Part shown: piece by piece, positions 33,674 to 42,169 of the stretch
Layout: every line of letters begins with the position of its first letter
How positions within the stretch are numbered: the first letter of the stretch is position 1
Assembly (NCBI GenBank): GCA_965247475.1
Contig: OZ252016.1
Span: 1,364,001 to 1,428,000 of the forward strand
Reading direction: 5' to 3'
DNA: 64,000 nt
From: G965247475 sp965247475
GTDB lineage: Bacteria; Chloroflexota; UBA11872
Notes under the pieces: model-generated
Seen by the model: only the letters and a program-made list of their open reading frames with translations
What the model was told of the DNA's origin: nothing
The model's database searches: none
Translations under genes and position numbers: made by a program

Positions 33674-34723
33674 ATGCCGCTTGTACCCTCGCGGGTTCTC
33701 CTGGACCACGCGGCCGAGAACGACTACGGCGTGGCCGCGTTCAATGTCAACTTCATGGAGCAGGTTCAGGCGATCATGGAGGCGGCGGCGGCCACTGAGT
33801 CCCCAACCATCATTCAGGCCAGCCGCGGGGCTCGCGGGTACACCAACGACGCCTACCTCCGCCACCTGATCCTCGCGGCGGTCGAGCTGTTCCCCCATGT
33901 CCCAGTCGCGCTGCATCAGGATCACGGCAACAGCGTCGCGACGTGCAGCAGCGCGATCGATAACGGATTCACCAGCGTGATGATGGACGGATCGCTCGAA
34001 GAGGACGGCAAGACCCCGGCGGCGTACGAGTACAACGTGGCGGTGACGCGCCGCGTGGTCGAGCTTGCGCACGCTCAGGGCGTGTCGGTGGAAGGAGAGC
34101 TGGGCGTCCTGGGCAGTCTCGAGACCGGCATGGCGGACAAGGAAGATGGGCACGGCGCCGAGGGCAGGCTCAGCCGCGAGGCCCTGCTCACCGATCCGCC
34201 GCAGGCCGAGGAGTTTGTCGCGCTGACTGGTGTGGATGCGCTCGCGGTGGCGATCGGGACGAGTCACGGGGCCTACAAGTTCAGCAAGCGGCCGGACTCC
34301 GCGATTCTCGCGATGGACCGCATCCGCGAGATTCACCGGCGGCTGCCCGATACGCACCTGGTGATGCACGGCAGCTCAACGGTCCCGCAGGAGCTGCAAG
34401 ACATCATCAACGAGTACGGCGGTGAGATGCGCCAGACGTATGGAGTTCCGGTCGAGGAGATCCAAGAGGGCATCCGCCACGGCGTCCGCAAGATCAACGT
34501 TGACACCGACAACCGCATGGCGATCACCGGCGCGATCCGCAAGGTCCTCAGTCAAGACCCCGCCGAGTTCGACCCGCGCGCGTACCTGGGACCGGCGCGC
34601 GAGGCCATGCAGCAGGTCTGCGTCGCGCGGATGGAGGCGTTCGGCATGGCCGGCAACGGGCCCAACGTACCGATCGTCGGCGTCGACGAAATGGCCGAAC
34701 GCTACGCGGTGGGGGCGCGCTGA
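33674..34723 (+). CDS. fba: Class II fructose-bisphosphate aldolase
   Basis: Zinc-dependent aldolase of glycolysis and gluconeogenesis, 349 aa. Marks are VAAFNVNFMEQVQAIMEAA, the zinc His and catalytic Asp in VALHQDHGNS (HxDH), GFTSVMMDGSLEED, VEGELGVLGSLETG, AVAIGTSHGAYKF (HG) and LVMHGSSTVPQE (zinc His), and GVRKINVDTDNR (phosphate binding). The ATG at 33674 follows a long leader; no strong -10/-35 pair was found. The next gene on the strand (unknown) is 72 bp away. Length fits the type with insertion, ~345-360 aa. Confidence 0.95.
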   Translation: MPLVPSRVLLDHAAENDYGVAAFNVNFMEQVQAIMEAAAATESPTIIQASRGARGYTNDAYLRHLILAAVELFPHVPVALHQDHGNSVATCSSAIDNGFTSVMMDGSLEEDGKTPAAYEYNVAVTRRVVELAHAQGVSVEGELGVLGSLETGMADKEDGHGAEGRLSREALLTDPPQAEEFVALTGVDALAVAIGTSHGAYKFSKRPDSAILAMDRIREIHRRLPDTHLVMHGSSTVPQELQDIINEYGGEMRQTYGVPVEEIQEGIRHGVRKINVDTDNRMAITGAIRKVLSQDPAEFDPRAYLGPAREAMQQVCVARMEAFGMAGNGPNVPIVGVDEMAERYAVGAR

Positions 34724-34794
34724 GCAGCAAGGGTCCGGCGATGCCGCCCGCACGACCGCCGCCCCACACGAGCCCGACCTGATACGGGCGTGAC

Positions 34795-35400
34795 GTGCGA
34801 ATCCCGCGCGCAACGCTCGAACGCATCAGGACCGAGGCCGCGTCCGCGGCGCGGCGCTGGATTGCCGGCGATCGCGCGACGGCCCTAGCCGAGATCGGCC
34901 GGATCGCCGACGACCCTCGGCTGTTCAGCCCCGGCGCCGACCACCTCTCACCCCAGGCGGCCACTCATCTGGGCCATGCCGTCGCCGAGCGACTGACGGC
35001 CGACGATCCCGAAGGCGATCACACGCTCGCGCTCGCGGGCTTGCTGGTCGCGGCGGATCACCACGGACTCCGGATGGTCGGGCCGCACGTGCTGACTCCG
35101 CGAGCGGCGCGGCAGGCTGAATGGGCCGCCCGAATTGTGGGGCTGGCGCGCGCGTGCCGCGACGGGTTCGCCGTGGCGGCGCTTGTGATCCCACTGACCG
35201 GCGCCGCGATGAGGGACGCCGCCGCGCTGGCTGCCGCGATCGCCGACCTCGAACGCGGCCAGCTCGGTGAGGCGGAGCGGGCGTTGGTTCGCACGCTCGA
35301 ACACACGCTGGCGGCCCGATCGCCCGACACGGCCCGACGGTTCTCGACCGCACTGGCCGCCGCCGGGTGGACCGGCGCCCGCGAACGGGGGACGCCGTGA
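34795..35400 (+). CDS. Hypothetical helical protein
   Basis: 201 aa, rich in Ala, Arg and Leu. The predicted structure is mostly helical (TEAASAARRWIAGDRATALAEIG, LALAGLLVAADHHGL, AALAAAIADLERGQLGEAERA). No motif, signal or membrane span is evident. It may be real because codon usage is like its neighbours and the frame is free over 200 codons, but high-GC DNA makes spurious frames common, so this is moderate. It lies between the aldolase and an inverted repeat, in the same orientation as the aldolase. GTG start at 34795. Confidence 0.6.
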   Translation: MRIPRATLERIRTEAASAARRWIAGDRATALAEIGRIADDPRLFSPGADHLSPQAATHLGHAVAERLTADDPEGDHTLALAGLLVAADHHGLRMVGPHVLTPRAARQAEWAARIVGLARACRDGFAVAALVIPLTGAAMRDAAALAAAIADLERGQLGEAERALVRTLEHTLAARSPDTARRFSTALAAAGWTGARERGTP

Positions 35401-35404
35401 GGCT

Positions 35405-35461
35405 CCTTCGACGGGTTCAGGACAGGTGCCGTCTCCCCGTGCACCCTGAGCCCGTCGAAGG
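35405..35461. repeat. 17-bp inverted repeat between convergent genes
   Basis: CCTTCGACGGGTTCAGG (35405-35421) pairs with CCTGAGCCCGTCGAAGG (35445-35461) with one G-T mismatch and a 23-base loop. It begins just past a plus-strand stop and 46 bp before the end of the minus-strand leuB gene. It likely ends both transcripts and resembles dispersed repeats that start with CCTTCGAC. Confidence 0.7.
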
Positions 35462-35506
35462 GGCACTGGAACGGTGTGTCCCAGGGGCCGGCCCTCGCAG
35501 TTCCCG

Positions 35507-36562
35507 TCACACGAGCCCGGCGACGAAGTCCCCGACTTCGCTGGTCGTCATCCCCATCCGGCCGGCGCTCATCGACTTGATCCGACCGCTCTGAAGCGCC
35601 GCCACGACCGCCCGCTCGACCCGATCCGCCGCGTCCTGCTCACCCAGGTCGGCGATGAGCATCTGAATCGCATTGATGGCGGCCAACGGGTTGATGACGT
35701 TCTGACCGGCGTACTTGGGCGCCGAGCCGCCGATCGGCTCGAACATGGAGACGCCCGCCGGGTTGATGTTGCCGCCGGCCGCGACGCCCAACCCGCCCTG
35801 AATCATGGCGCCGATGTCCGTGATGATGTCGCCGAACAGGTTCTCGGTGACCACGACGTCGAACCACTCGGGATTCTTCACGAACCACATGGACGCAGCG
35901 TCCACGTGCGCATATTCGCGCTTGATGTCGGTGAACTCGGCGTCACCGAGCTCATTGAACGCGCGCCACCAGGTGCCGTGGACGTATGTGAGCACGTTGG
36001 TCTTGGCGACCAGATGGAGCTGCTTGCGCCGGTTGAGCTGACGCGTGAGCTCGAACGCGTAGCGTAGACAGCGCTCGGCGCCTCGATAGGTCGTGCAGTG
36101 GATCTGGGTCGAGACCTCGTGCGGCGTGCCAGCGTACTGGACGCCGCCCATGCCGGTGTAGATCCCCTCGGTGTTCTCCCGCACCACGTAGAAATCGATG
36201 TCCTCGGGACCCTTGTCCCTCAGCGGCGTCTCGACGTTGGGGTAGAGCTTGACGGGTCGAAGATTGATGTACTGATCCAGCTCGAAGCGAATGCGCAGCA
36301 GGATGCCCCTCTCGAGCGGACCGGGCGGGACGTCCGGATGGCCGATGGCGCCGAGGAATATGACGTCGAACCCGCGCAGATCGTCGACCGCGCCATCGGG
36401 CAGCGTCTCGCCGGTTCGCAGGTAGCGCTCACCGCCGAAGTCGAACTCGGTCGTCTCGAACGCGAATCCGGTCGCGTCAGACGCCGCGGCGAGGACCTTG
36501 AGCGCCTCGACGGTGACGTCCGGACCCGTTCCGTCGCCGGGGATTACGGCGATCTTGTACAC
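35507..36562 (-). CDS. leuB: 3-isopropylmalate dehydrogenase-type decarboxylating dehydrogenase
   Basis: NAD-dependent metal-using beta-decarboxylating dehydrogenase, 351 aa. Marks are MYKIAVIPGDGTGPDV, AIGHPDVPPGPLERGILLRIRFELDQYINLRPVKLYP, FYVVRENTEGIYTGMGG (Tyr), LVAKTNVLTYVHGTWW (catalytic Lys), VTENLFGDIITDIGAMIQGGLG (metal Asp) and MFEPIGGSAPKYAGQNVINP. Most similar in style to the LeuB of actinobacteria and to tartrate dehydrogenase-like enzymes, so isopropylmalate is likely but tartrate or homoisocitrate is possible. No other leu gene is near. The downstream inverted repeat at 35405 may be its terminator. Confidence 0.9.
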   Translation of the reverse strand: MYKIAVIPGDGTGPDVTVEALKVLAAASDATGFAFETTEFDFGGERYLRTGETLPDGAVDDLRGFDVIFLGAIGHPDVPPGPLERGILLRIRFELDQYINLRPVKLYPNVETPLRDKGPEDIDFYVVRENTEGIYTGMGGVQYAGTPHEVSTQIHCTTYRGAERCLRYAFELTRQLNRRKQLHLVAKTNVLTYVHGTWWRAFNELGDAEFTDIKREYAHVDAASMWFVKNPEWFDVVVTENLFGDIITDIGAMIQGGLGVAAGGNINPAGVSMFEPIGGSAPKYAGQNVINPLAAINAIQMLIADLGEQDAADRVERAVVAALQSGRIKSMSAGRMGMTTSEVGDFVAGLV

Positions 36563-36660
36563 CTCGGCTCGCTCCTCGTTGGGGCGCGCGCTGGCCCGCG
36601 CGGCTGCCAGGGTACAGAACGCGAATCGCCGCGGGGCTGCGCAGGGTCAACGCACGACCA

Positions 36661-37011
36661 TCAGGCGGGTTCCGCGCGCTGGTCCCATCCCTCCGGATCG
36701 ACCGTGACGCGAAGCGCTTGCACGTCGTCGCGTCCGGACAGCTCGGCCACACGCCGGAGAATCTCGGGCACGAGCAACTGAACGCGCTGGGCCGCGGCGT
36801 TGGTTCGGCAGACCAGCGTAAACGTCACGCCGGTGGACGGGCCGGGCCGGCACCTGCGGTCGGAACCAGCGCCAATCACATCCTCCAGCGCCGCCTGAAT
36901 CGCCTCGGTGGAGTCCAGCCGCCGCCGGCCATATCGGAAATCCGAGCGATCGCCCAGCTCCTGCAGCAGATCGCCCAGCGGGCGGGGCCTCGCGTCCCTA
37001 CGCCTTGGCAT
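36661..37011 (-). CDS. DUF721/DciA-like protein
   Basis: 116 aa starting MPRRRDARPRPLGDLLQELG. N-terminal Arg-rich stretch plus a DUF721 body (DSTEAIQAALEDVIG, VTFTLVCRTNAAAQRVQLLVPEILRRVAEL). The gene starts inside the end of recF (14-base overlap), the standard place of dciA-like genes, which load the replicative helicase in many bacteria that lack DnaC. DnaA, DnaN and GyrB genes are not in the window, so this replication island is split. Confidence 0.75.
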   Translation of the reverse strand: MPRRRDARPRPLGDLLQELGDRSDFRYGRRRLDSTEAIQAALEDVIGAGSDRRCRPGPSTGVTFTLVCRTNAAAQRVQLLVPEILRRVAELSGRDDVQALRVTVDPEGWDQRAEPA

Positions 37012-38137
37012 GGTCCGACCGTATGGCGCCATCGGCGATCACGAGTCGCGGTGCGTCACGCAGCGAGTCCGAGTCCAGCGTGGAGGGGTCGGCCGTGGTC
37101 ACGAGCGTCTGAACGTCGGGACGAAGGCGCGAGAGCAGCAGCCGGCGGTGGTCGGGGTCCAGCTCCGCGGTGATGTCGTCCAGCAGCATCACCGGCGCGG
37201 TGTTCGCACGCCGCTCAGCCAGCGCGAACTGGCCGAACTTCACCGCGAGCGCGGCGAGTCGAATCTGCCCGCGTGACGCGAACGCCCCGAGCGAATGCGC
37301 GTCGAGCTCGATCACCACGTCGTCTCGATGCGGGCCCGCCCCGCTCACGCCGCGCTCGATGTCGCGCGCGCGCCGCTCACGCAGCGCGGCGGTGTAGGCC
37401 GGCTCGTTGTCGGCCGTGACTGTTTCCAGATACGACATCGCGATCGCGCCGGACCCTTCCATTCGATCGAATTCGGTGGTCGCGATCGGCCCGAGCTCGG
37501 ACACGTAGGCGCGCCGGTGCCGGAGGACCTCGAGCGCCGGCGGCGCCATGCGCTCGTCCCAGAAGGCGAGCTCGTCGGCGTGCGCCGCGCCGGCCTGCGC
37601 GCGGCGCAGCAGCGCGTTCCGACGCGTGAGCAGCGACTCGTAGCCGGACAGCGCCTCCAGGTAGGACCGATCGACTTGGGCGATGGCCGTGTCGAGCCAG
37701 CGCCGCCGGTCGGCCGGAGGACCCACCAGCAAGGTCAGGTCGGACGGCGCGAAGCTCACCGCTTGAAGGCGTCCGGGCAGGTCGATCAGCCGGCGCGCGG
37801 CGCCGCCAATGCGAACCCGACGGCGGACCCCGGAGTCCGAGCCCGCCTCGGGCGCGGTGCGCGCAACGACCATTTCGAGATCGAACCGGTCGGCGTCACG
37901 CCGCACCGACGCCGCGAGCCTCGCGAAAGGCTCGGACGCGGGCGCATCCACGCGCACCCATGTCGACTCCGCCCCGTGACGCAAGCTGCGCCCGGTGGCG
38001 AGGATGTGGAGCGCATCGATCAGGTTGCTCTTGCCCTGGGCATTGCCGCCCAGGACGACCGTCGGTCCGGGTGGAAGCTCCACGCGCGTCCGGCGGTAGT
38101 TGCGGAAGTTCCTGAGCTCGAGGTCGAGGACGCGCAT
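36998..38137 (-). CDS. recF: DNA replication/repair protein RecF
   Basis: SMC-like ATPase of 379 aa that acts with RecO/RecR in gap repair. Start MRVLDLELRNFRNYRRTRVE, Walker A VLGGNAQGKSNLIDALH, signature GAGPHRDDVVIEL, Walker B PVMLLDDITAELD. These are all in place and spaced as in RecF, and the length is typical. The DciA-like gene follows with an overlap; the minus-strand membrane protein at 38150 lies 12 bp upstream. No DnaA-box cluster was found nearby, so this is not an obvious replication origin. Confidence 0.94.
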   Translation of the reverse strand: MRVLDLELRNFRNYRRTRVELPPGPTVVLGGNAQGKSNLIDALHILATGRSLRHGAESTWVRVDAPASEPFARLAASVRRDADRFDLEMVVARTAPEAGSDSGVRRRVRIGGAARRLIDLPGRLQAVSFAPSDLTLLVGPPADRRRWLDTAIAQVDRSYLEALSGYESLLTRRNALLRRAQAGAAHADELAFWDERMAPPALEVLRHRRAYVSELGPIATTEFDRMEGSGAIAMSYLETVTADNEPAYTAALRERRARDIERGVSGAGPHRDDVVIELDAHSLGAFASRGQIRLAALAVKFGQFALAERRANTAPVMLLDDITAELDPDHRRLLLSRLRPDVQTLVTTADPSTLDSDSLRDAPRLVIADGAIRSDHAKA

Positions 38138-38149
38138 GGGTGGGCCGGC

Positions 38150-38464
38150 TCATTCTTGCACGGCGGCCAGCGTCCGATCGCCGGTCGATCGTCGGCGCTC
38201 CGGCGCGTCCGGCAGTTCGGGCCGCTCGTCCACCCATGCCCGGCGAAGGCCGACCAGCTTGCGGCGGCGAGACACCAAATAGCCAAGAAAGGCCACGGTG
38301 AGCAGTGTCAGCACACCCCCGACTAGCGCGAGGAGCGCGGCCAGCACAAACGACATCGCCGACCAAAACACCCATGTCAGCACGACGTATACGACTAGCG
38401 TCAACGTCAGCGCGGCGAGCGCGCCGGCGAGTTTGCCTTTCCAGGTGCGTGGAATTAGTCTCAT
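38150..38464 (-). CDS. Small membrane protein
   Basis: 104 aa. Residues 12-66 hold two hydrophobic spans: ALAALTLTLVVYVVLTWVFW and SFVLAALLALVGGVLTLL, continuing into VAFLGYLVSR. The C-terminal ~35 residues are charged (RRKLVGLRRAWVDERPEL, PERRRSTGDRTL). It lies 12 bp upstream of recF in the same orientation and so is probably co-transcribed. Family is not recognised; ORF content, clear spans and codon bias make it likely real. Confidence 0.7.
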   Translation of the reverse strand: MRLIPRTWKGKLAGALAALTLTLVVYVVLTWVFWSAMSFVLAALLALVGGVLTLLTVAFLGYLVSRRRKLVGLRRAWVDERPELPDAPERRRSTGDRTLAAVQE

Positions 38465-38534
38465 GCCTCGTCAAGCTTGGTGATGTGCGCGCGGCCGCCC
38501 GGCGGCGCGCGACGATCGCGGTGAGGGGGCCCCA

Positions 38535-39383
38535 ATGCCCGTCCGAATTGTCACCGACAGCACTGGATCACTGCCGGCCAAGGTAGTAGAAGCCCATGGG
38601 ATTGCGGTGGTCCCGCTCCATGTTCGATTCGGCGCGACGGACTACACAGAAGGCGAAGACCTGAGCGCCGAGGAATTCTACCGGTTGCTCGAAACGTCAC
38701 CGGATCACCCCGCCACATCCCAGCCCAACCCGGCCGAATTCGGGGCCGTCTATGACCGGGTAGCGAGCGACGGCGATCCGATCGTCTCCATCCACATTTC
38801 ATCGAAGCTGAGCAAGACGGTGGAGTCGGCCCGTCAGGCGGCGGCGGCGCGGCCGGATCTTCGGATCGAGACGGTGGACTCGGGCTCGGTGAGCATGGCG
38901 CTTGGCCTGCAGGTGGTGGAGGCCGCCAAGGCCGCGGCCGGTGGCGCCGGCCCGGAGGAGATCGTCGAGCTCGTGGCGCAGTTGGGGCCGCGGTCGCACT
39001 GTGCCTTCGTGGTGCCAACGCTCGAATACTTGCGACGCGGGGGCCGGATCGGCGGTGCGGCGGCGTTTCTCGGGTCCCTGCTGAAGCTCAAGCCGGTGCT
39101 GCACGTCGAAGACGGCCAGGTCGAGCCGGTCACGAGAGTCCGGTCATTCTCGAAGGCACATGTTGCGCTGCAGGAGTACGTCCGCGAGCGGGCGCCAAAC
39201 GGCGTGCAGAGCGCGGCGATCCTGCACACGGCCGCCGAGGATCACCGCCAGCGCATCGAGACCGACCTGCTGGGCGAGTTCCCGCCCGCGGAAGAGCTGT
39301 TCCCGGACGTGATCATGGGGCCGGTGATCGGCGCGCACACCGGCGGCGGCGCGTTCGCGATCGCGTTCATCGCGAACCCCTAG
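38535..39383 (+). CDS. DegV-family fatty-acid-binding protein
   Basis: 282 aa. Marks are VRIVTDSTGSLPAKVV, ISxHISSKLSKTVESAR (fatty-acid binding Ser/His area), the ACACIA-like SGSVSMALGLQVVEAAK, PTLEYLRRGGRIGGAAAFLGSLLKLKPVL (the signature of DegV domains) and GGGAFAIAFI. DegV/FakB proteins present fatty acids to the FakA kinase, which is absent from this window. It overlaps the minus-strand polysaccharide deacetylase by four bases, tail to tail. Confidence 0.93.
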   Translation: MPVRIVTDSTGSLPAKVVEAHGIAVVPLHVRFGATDYTEGEDLSAEEFYRLLETSPDHPATSQPNPAEFGAVYDRVASDGDPIVSIHISSKLSKTVESARQAAAARPDLRIETVDSGSVSMALGLQVVEAAKAAAGGAGPEEIVELVAQLGPRSHCAFVVPTLEYLRRGGRIGGAAAFLGSLLKLKPVLHVEDGQVEPVTRVRSFSKAHVALQEYVRERAPNGVQSAAILHTAAEDHRQRIETDLLGEFPPAEELFPDVIMGPVIGAHTGGGAFAIAFIANP

Positions 39384-40642
39384 ACCGGCGACTCGACACC
39401 GTCGGCGGCCGCGGCCGAGCGAATGGCCGTGCGCACGTCCGCGTAAGGCCACCACGCCTGGAGCCGCACGCGCCGCAGCTCGAAGAGCCGGTCACGCGTG
39501 TGGACGATCCCGTTGACGGTCGTCACGGCGGCCCGGTAGCCCGCCGCGCGCACCAGCTCGGTCGCCGCGTCGTCGAACCGACCGTTCGGGTACGCGAAGT
39601 AGTCCACGCCGTCGACGCGATCCTCGAGCACATCGCGCGATTCCACGACCTCAGCGCGCGCGGCCCCAATGTTGCTCGCGATCAGCTCCGGCAGCTGCGC
39701 GTGATTGAGTGTGTGCGAAGCGACGGTGAAGCCGCTTGCACGAATCTGCTCGAAGTCACTCTCCGTCATGTGTCCTTGCTCGAATCGGTCGAACCCGGGC
39801 AGCACGAAGAACGTGGCCGGCACACGCATCGCAATGAGGACTGGGACCGCGCCGTCGAGCTGGTCCCGCCACCCATCGTCGAACGCAATCACGACCGGGC
39901 GCGGTGGGGCGGTCGCCCAGCCCTCGACAGCGGCGACCAGGTGATCGAGTGAGATCGGCTCGAAGCCGTCCGCGATCAGCCCTTCGAGCTGCGCTCGAAA
40001 CGGCTCCGTTCCTCGCGCTCGGTGGTAGGTCAGAATCGGCGCCACGACCGGCCCGGGGCTGTCCACCTCGGGTCGTGCGACCGGTGACTCGCGCCGGTCG
40101 CCGCGCACTCTCTGCTCCTCAGTCAGCGATACGAACAGATCGCCAAGATTGCCGGCAACCGGGCGTGACCACTGCGGCGAGACGGGCATGAGCCGCACGA
40201 TCTCGCGCTCGTGCCATTGGGTGAGCGAGCCCCGCCACCTGACGGCCGGCGCGACGGGACGCCCGGCGCGCGCCTGTCGATCAGGGTCGTGCCAGGGGTC
40301 CGCGAACGCGCCGGAAGGCCCCGACTCCAGCGGCGCAGGATCGCCTCCGCCCACGCCTCGCGCCATCGCGGTCCCGAGATCGGCGACCCTCGGCACGCCT
40401 ACGGGATGCGGCGACAAACGACCGGGCGCTTCCAGCCGCGCGTGATTGAAGTACTGCAGCAGCGTGTCGCCCGCCATCAGCCCCTGAGAAATGGGGTAGC
40501 CCAGCTGTACAGGGCCTCCGAAGGTCTCGAATGCCCGCAGAAAGGACGCCTCTACCGGGATCCCAGTCACGGTCCCCCAGCGGTTCGTACGATCGGGAGA
40601 GGGCGGGTCCGACGCCGTCACCGCGCGGCGCCCGGCCGGCAT
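39380..40642 (-). CDS. Polysaccharide deacetylase (NodB homology) protein
   Basis: 420 aa. Residues ~25-110 contain VQLGYPISQGLMAGDTLLQYFNHARLE, a motif common as a repeated domain in Chloroflexota secreted proteins. The NodB domain (about 200-400) has the Asp pair in VVIAFDDGWRDQ, the metal His in SHTLNHAQL, PTTFFVLPG-like VPATFFVLPG, and YFAYPNGRFDD. It should remove acetyl groups from sugars, probably cell-wall or matrix. No signal peptide is obvious at MPAGRRAVTASD, so the start may be farther in or export may be by other means. Confidence 0.85.
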   Translation of the reverse strand: MPAGRRAVTASDPPSPDRTNRWGTVTGIPVEASFLRAFETFGGPVQLGYPISQGLMAGDTLLQYFNHARLEAPGRLSPHPVGVPRVADLGTAMARGVGGGDPAPLESGPSGAFADPWHDPDRQARAGRPVAPAVRWRGSLTQWHEREIVRLMPVSPQWSRPVAGNLGDLFVSLTEEQRVRGDRRESPVARPEVDSPGPVVAPILTYHRARGTEPFRAQLEGLIADGFEPISLDHLVAAVEGWATAPPRPVVIAFDDGWRDQLDGAVPVLIAMRVPATFFVLPGFDRFEQGHMTESDFEQIRASGFTVASHTLNHAQLPELIASNIGAARAEVVESRDVLEDRVDGVDYFAYPNGRFDDAATELVRAAGYRAAVTTVNGIVHTRDRLFELRRVRLQAWWPYADVRTAIRSAAAADGVESPV

Positions 40643-40696
40643 GCGCGCTTCAAGGCGAGACGCCCGGTAAGGGACCGACCCTTAGCGGTCCGGCGG

Positions 40697-40727
40697 CCAT
40701 GAGATTCCTCGCTCCGCTCGGAATGAC
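40697..40727. repeat. 31-bp dispersed repeat, copy 2
   Basis: Exact copy of the element at 28133-28163, lying between the deacetylase start and the MtaA-like stop. Same orientation on the plus strand. Spread of the same sequence over 12.5 kb marks a dispersed repeat family. Confidence 0.85.
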
Positions 40728-40812
40728 AGGCGGGAACGGCTCGGAATGACGCGTGAGCGGCTTCGGCGATTGGTGGTAGGGGCAGTTCGGCGTCGCGCGG
40801 GTACGCCAGCAC

Positions 40813-41969
40813 TCAGAGCGTGCCGGTGGCCTTGCTTTGCGCTACGACCTGCGCGCGATACCCGTCCGCCATATTCGTTGCGTCGGTCACCGACGGGTCC
40901 GGCATGAACTCGCCGCGCGCGGCGGTCACGACCGCGTGCAGGTTCGCGTCACTGATCTGCGGCGGCACGGCGCACTCCGGCGCCACGATGTCGACGCCCG
41001 CGCCGACGATGTCCTCGACCTCGACCGCCACATCCTCCGGACGGCCGCTGAGCAGCGTGACGAAGTTGCTGACGTTGCCGACGAGCTTGAAGTCGCCGAC
41101 GGCTTTCTTGGCCGCGTGGGGGTCGTTTTCGGTCGCGAAATGAAACGCCTCGAATCCCGCGTCCTTGATGTACGGCATGCGGTCGAGCGTCTTGCCGCAG
41201 CAATGCAGGATGACGGGCGACTTGATCCGCGGGGTGATCTTCTGGTGCACCGGCATCAGGAAGTCGCGATACGTCTCGGCGCGCACCAGATCGCCGGTGG
41301 AGTGGTCCGCGAGCGTGATGACGTCGGCCCCGGCCTCGACCTGTGCGTTGGCGAACATCACGGATACATGCCGGAGGCGATCCAGCACGGTGTGCACGAA
41401 ATCCGGATCGAGGATGACCTGGATGAGGAACTCTTGCGGCCCGAACATGTGGTAGCAGAGCGTCCAGGGCCCCATCACCTTGCCGATGATCGCGGCGTCT
41501 GGGTGCCGCTCGCGCAGGATCCGGATCGACTCGATGATGTTGGCGCTGTCGGGCCGCTCGAGGAAATCGTCGGGTATTTGGATGTCGTCAGGCGTTATCC
41601 ACGGGTTGGGCGGCCTGACCGCGGGTTGCCGCGGACCGGTGATGATCTTGCCGGTGCCCTTGTCGAACTCCCAGGGGTCGCCGCCCAGTCGATTGGCGCC
41701 CCGAGTGCGGCGGCGCCCATGATGATGCTGTAGTACGGCATGATCGAGTCGTAGCCGAACTCCGTGTAGCTGAGCTCGGCAAGGGTGGCGATCGGCTCGG
41801 CCTGCCGATGCGCTTCGGGCCACTCGATGCCGAGGCGGCGCATCTGCTCGTAGGTGGCGAGCGAGGTCGGTCCGCCGACCGGCTGGATATCGACGGGCTT
41901 GCCGAGCAGCGCGTTCAGGAACCGCTCGCGCCCAGTCATCGCCCCATTCGTCCCGCCAGCGCTGCCCAC
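40813..41969 (-). pseudogene. UroD/MtaA-type corrinoid methyltransferase, frameshifted
   Basis: Member of the uroporphyrinogen decarboxylase superfamily that includes methylcobamide methyltransferases. The N-terminal part (from MTGRERFLNALLGKPVDIQPVGG to AALGAPIDW) is in one frame; the rest, from GGDPWEFDKGTGKII to the end, is in the next frame. One extra G in the GGG run at 41684-41686 would restore DWGGDPWEF. The C-terminal part has VILHCCGKT (zinc H-x-C) and APECAVPPQ (second Cys), typical of MtaA-type zinc sites. Start may be 41969 or 41939. It is either a real pseudogene or a sequencing error in a homopolymer. Its place next to an ASKHA activator elsewhere in the window fits corrinoid metabolism. 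Confidence 0.8.
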
Positions 41970-42014
41970 GGAGCAGATCCCTTCTCGTAGTGGCGGCGAC
42001 CGTCCGCCGTCGCA

Positions 42015-42020
42015 ATTATA
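42015..42020 (-). promoter_or_regulatory. Possible -10 box for the minus-strand gene
   Basis: On the minus strand the sequence reads TATAAT, 46 bp upstream of the methyltransferase start at 41969. No clear -35 box at 16-18 bp spacing was found, so this is weak. Confidence 0.3.
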
Positions 42021-42050
42021 AGTCGGGGCCTTCGCCGAATCCGGCTCGCT

Positions 42051-42080
42051 TTGACACCGAATTCAGGACGCCGCTAGCAT
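42051..42080 (+). promoter_or_regulatory. Sigma70-type promoter for rny
   Basis: TTGACA at 42051-42056, spacer of 18 bases, then TAGCAT at 42075-42080, 90 bp upstream of the rny GTG. The -35 box is a perfect consensus, unusual in this GC-rich DNA. Spacing is one base over optimum. Confidence 0.6.
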
Positions 42081-42169
42081 CGGCAGAGACCCCGCTCGGT
42101 GCGGGGCCCATGCATCCGAGATAATTGACACACGCGCATACGCCGTGACGCAAACATTGGAGGCCAGCC

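Noticed and set aside
36998..38137. Possible replication origin near recF
   Set aside because: No dnaA, dnaN or gyrB gene and no cluster of DnaA boxes; a single TTATCCACG near 41597 is inside a gene.
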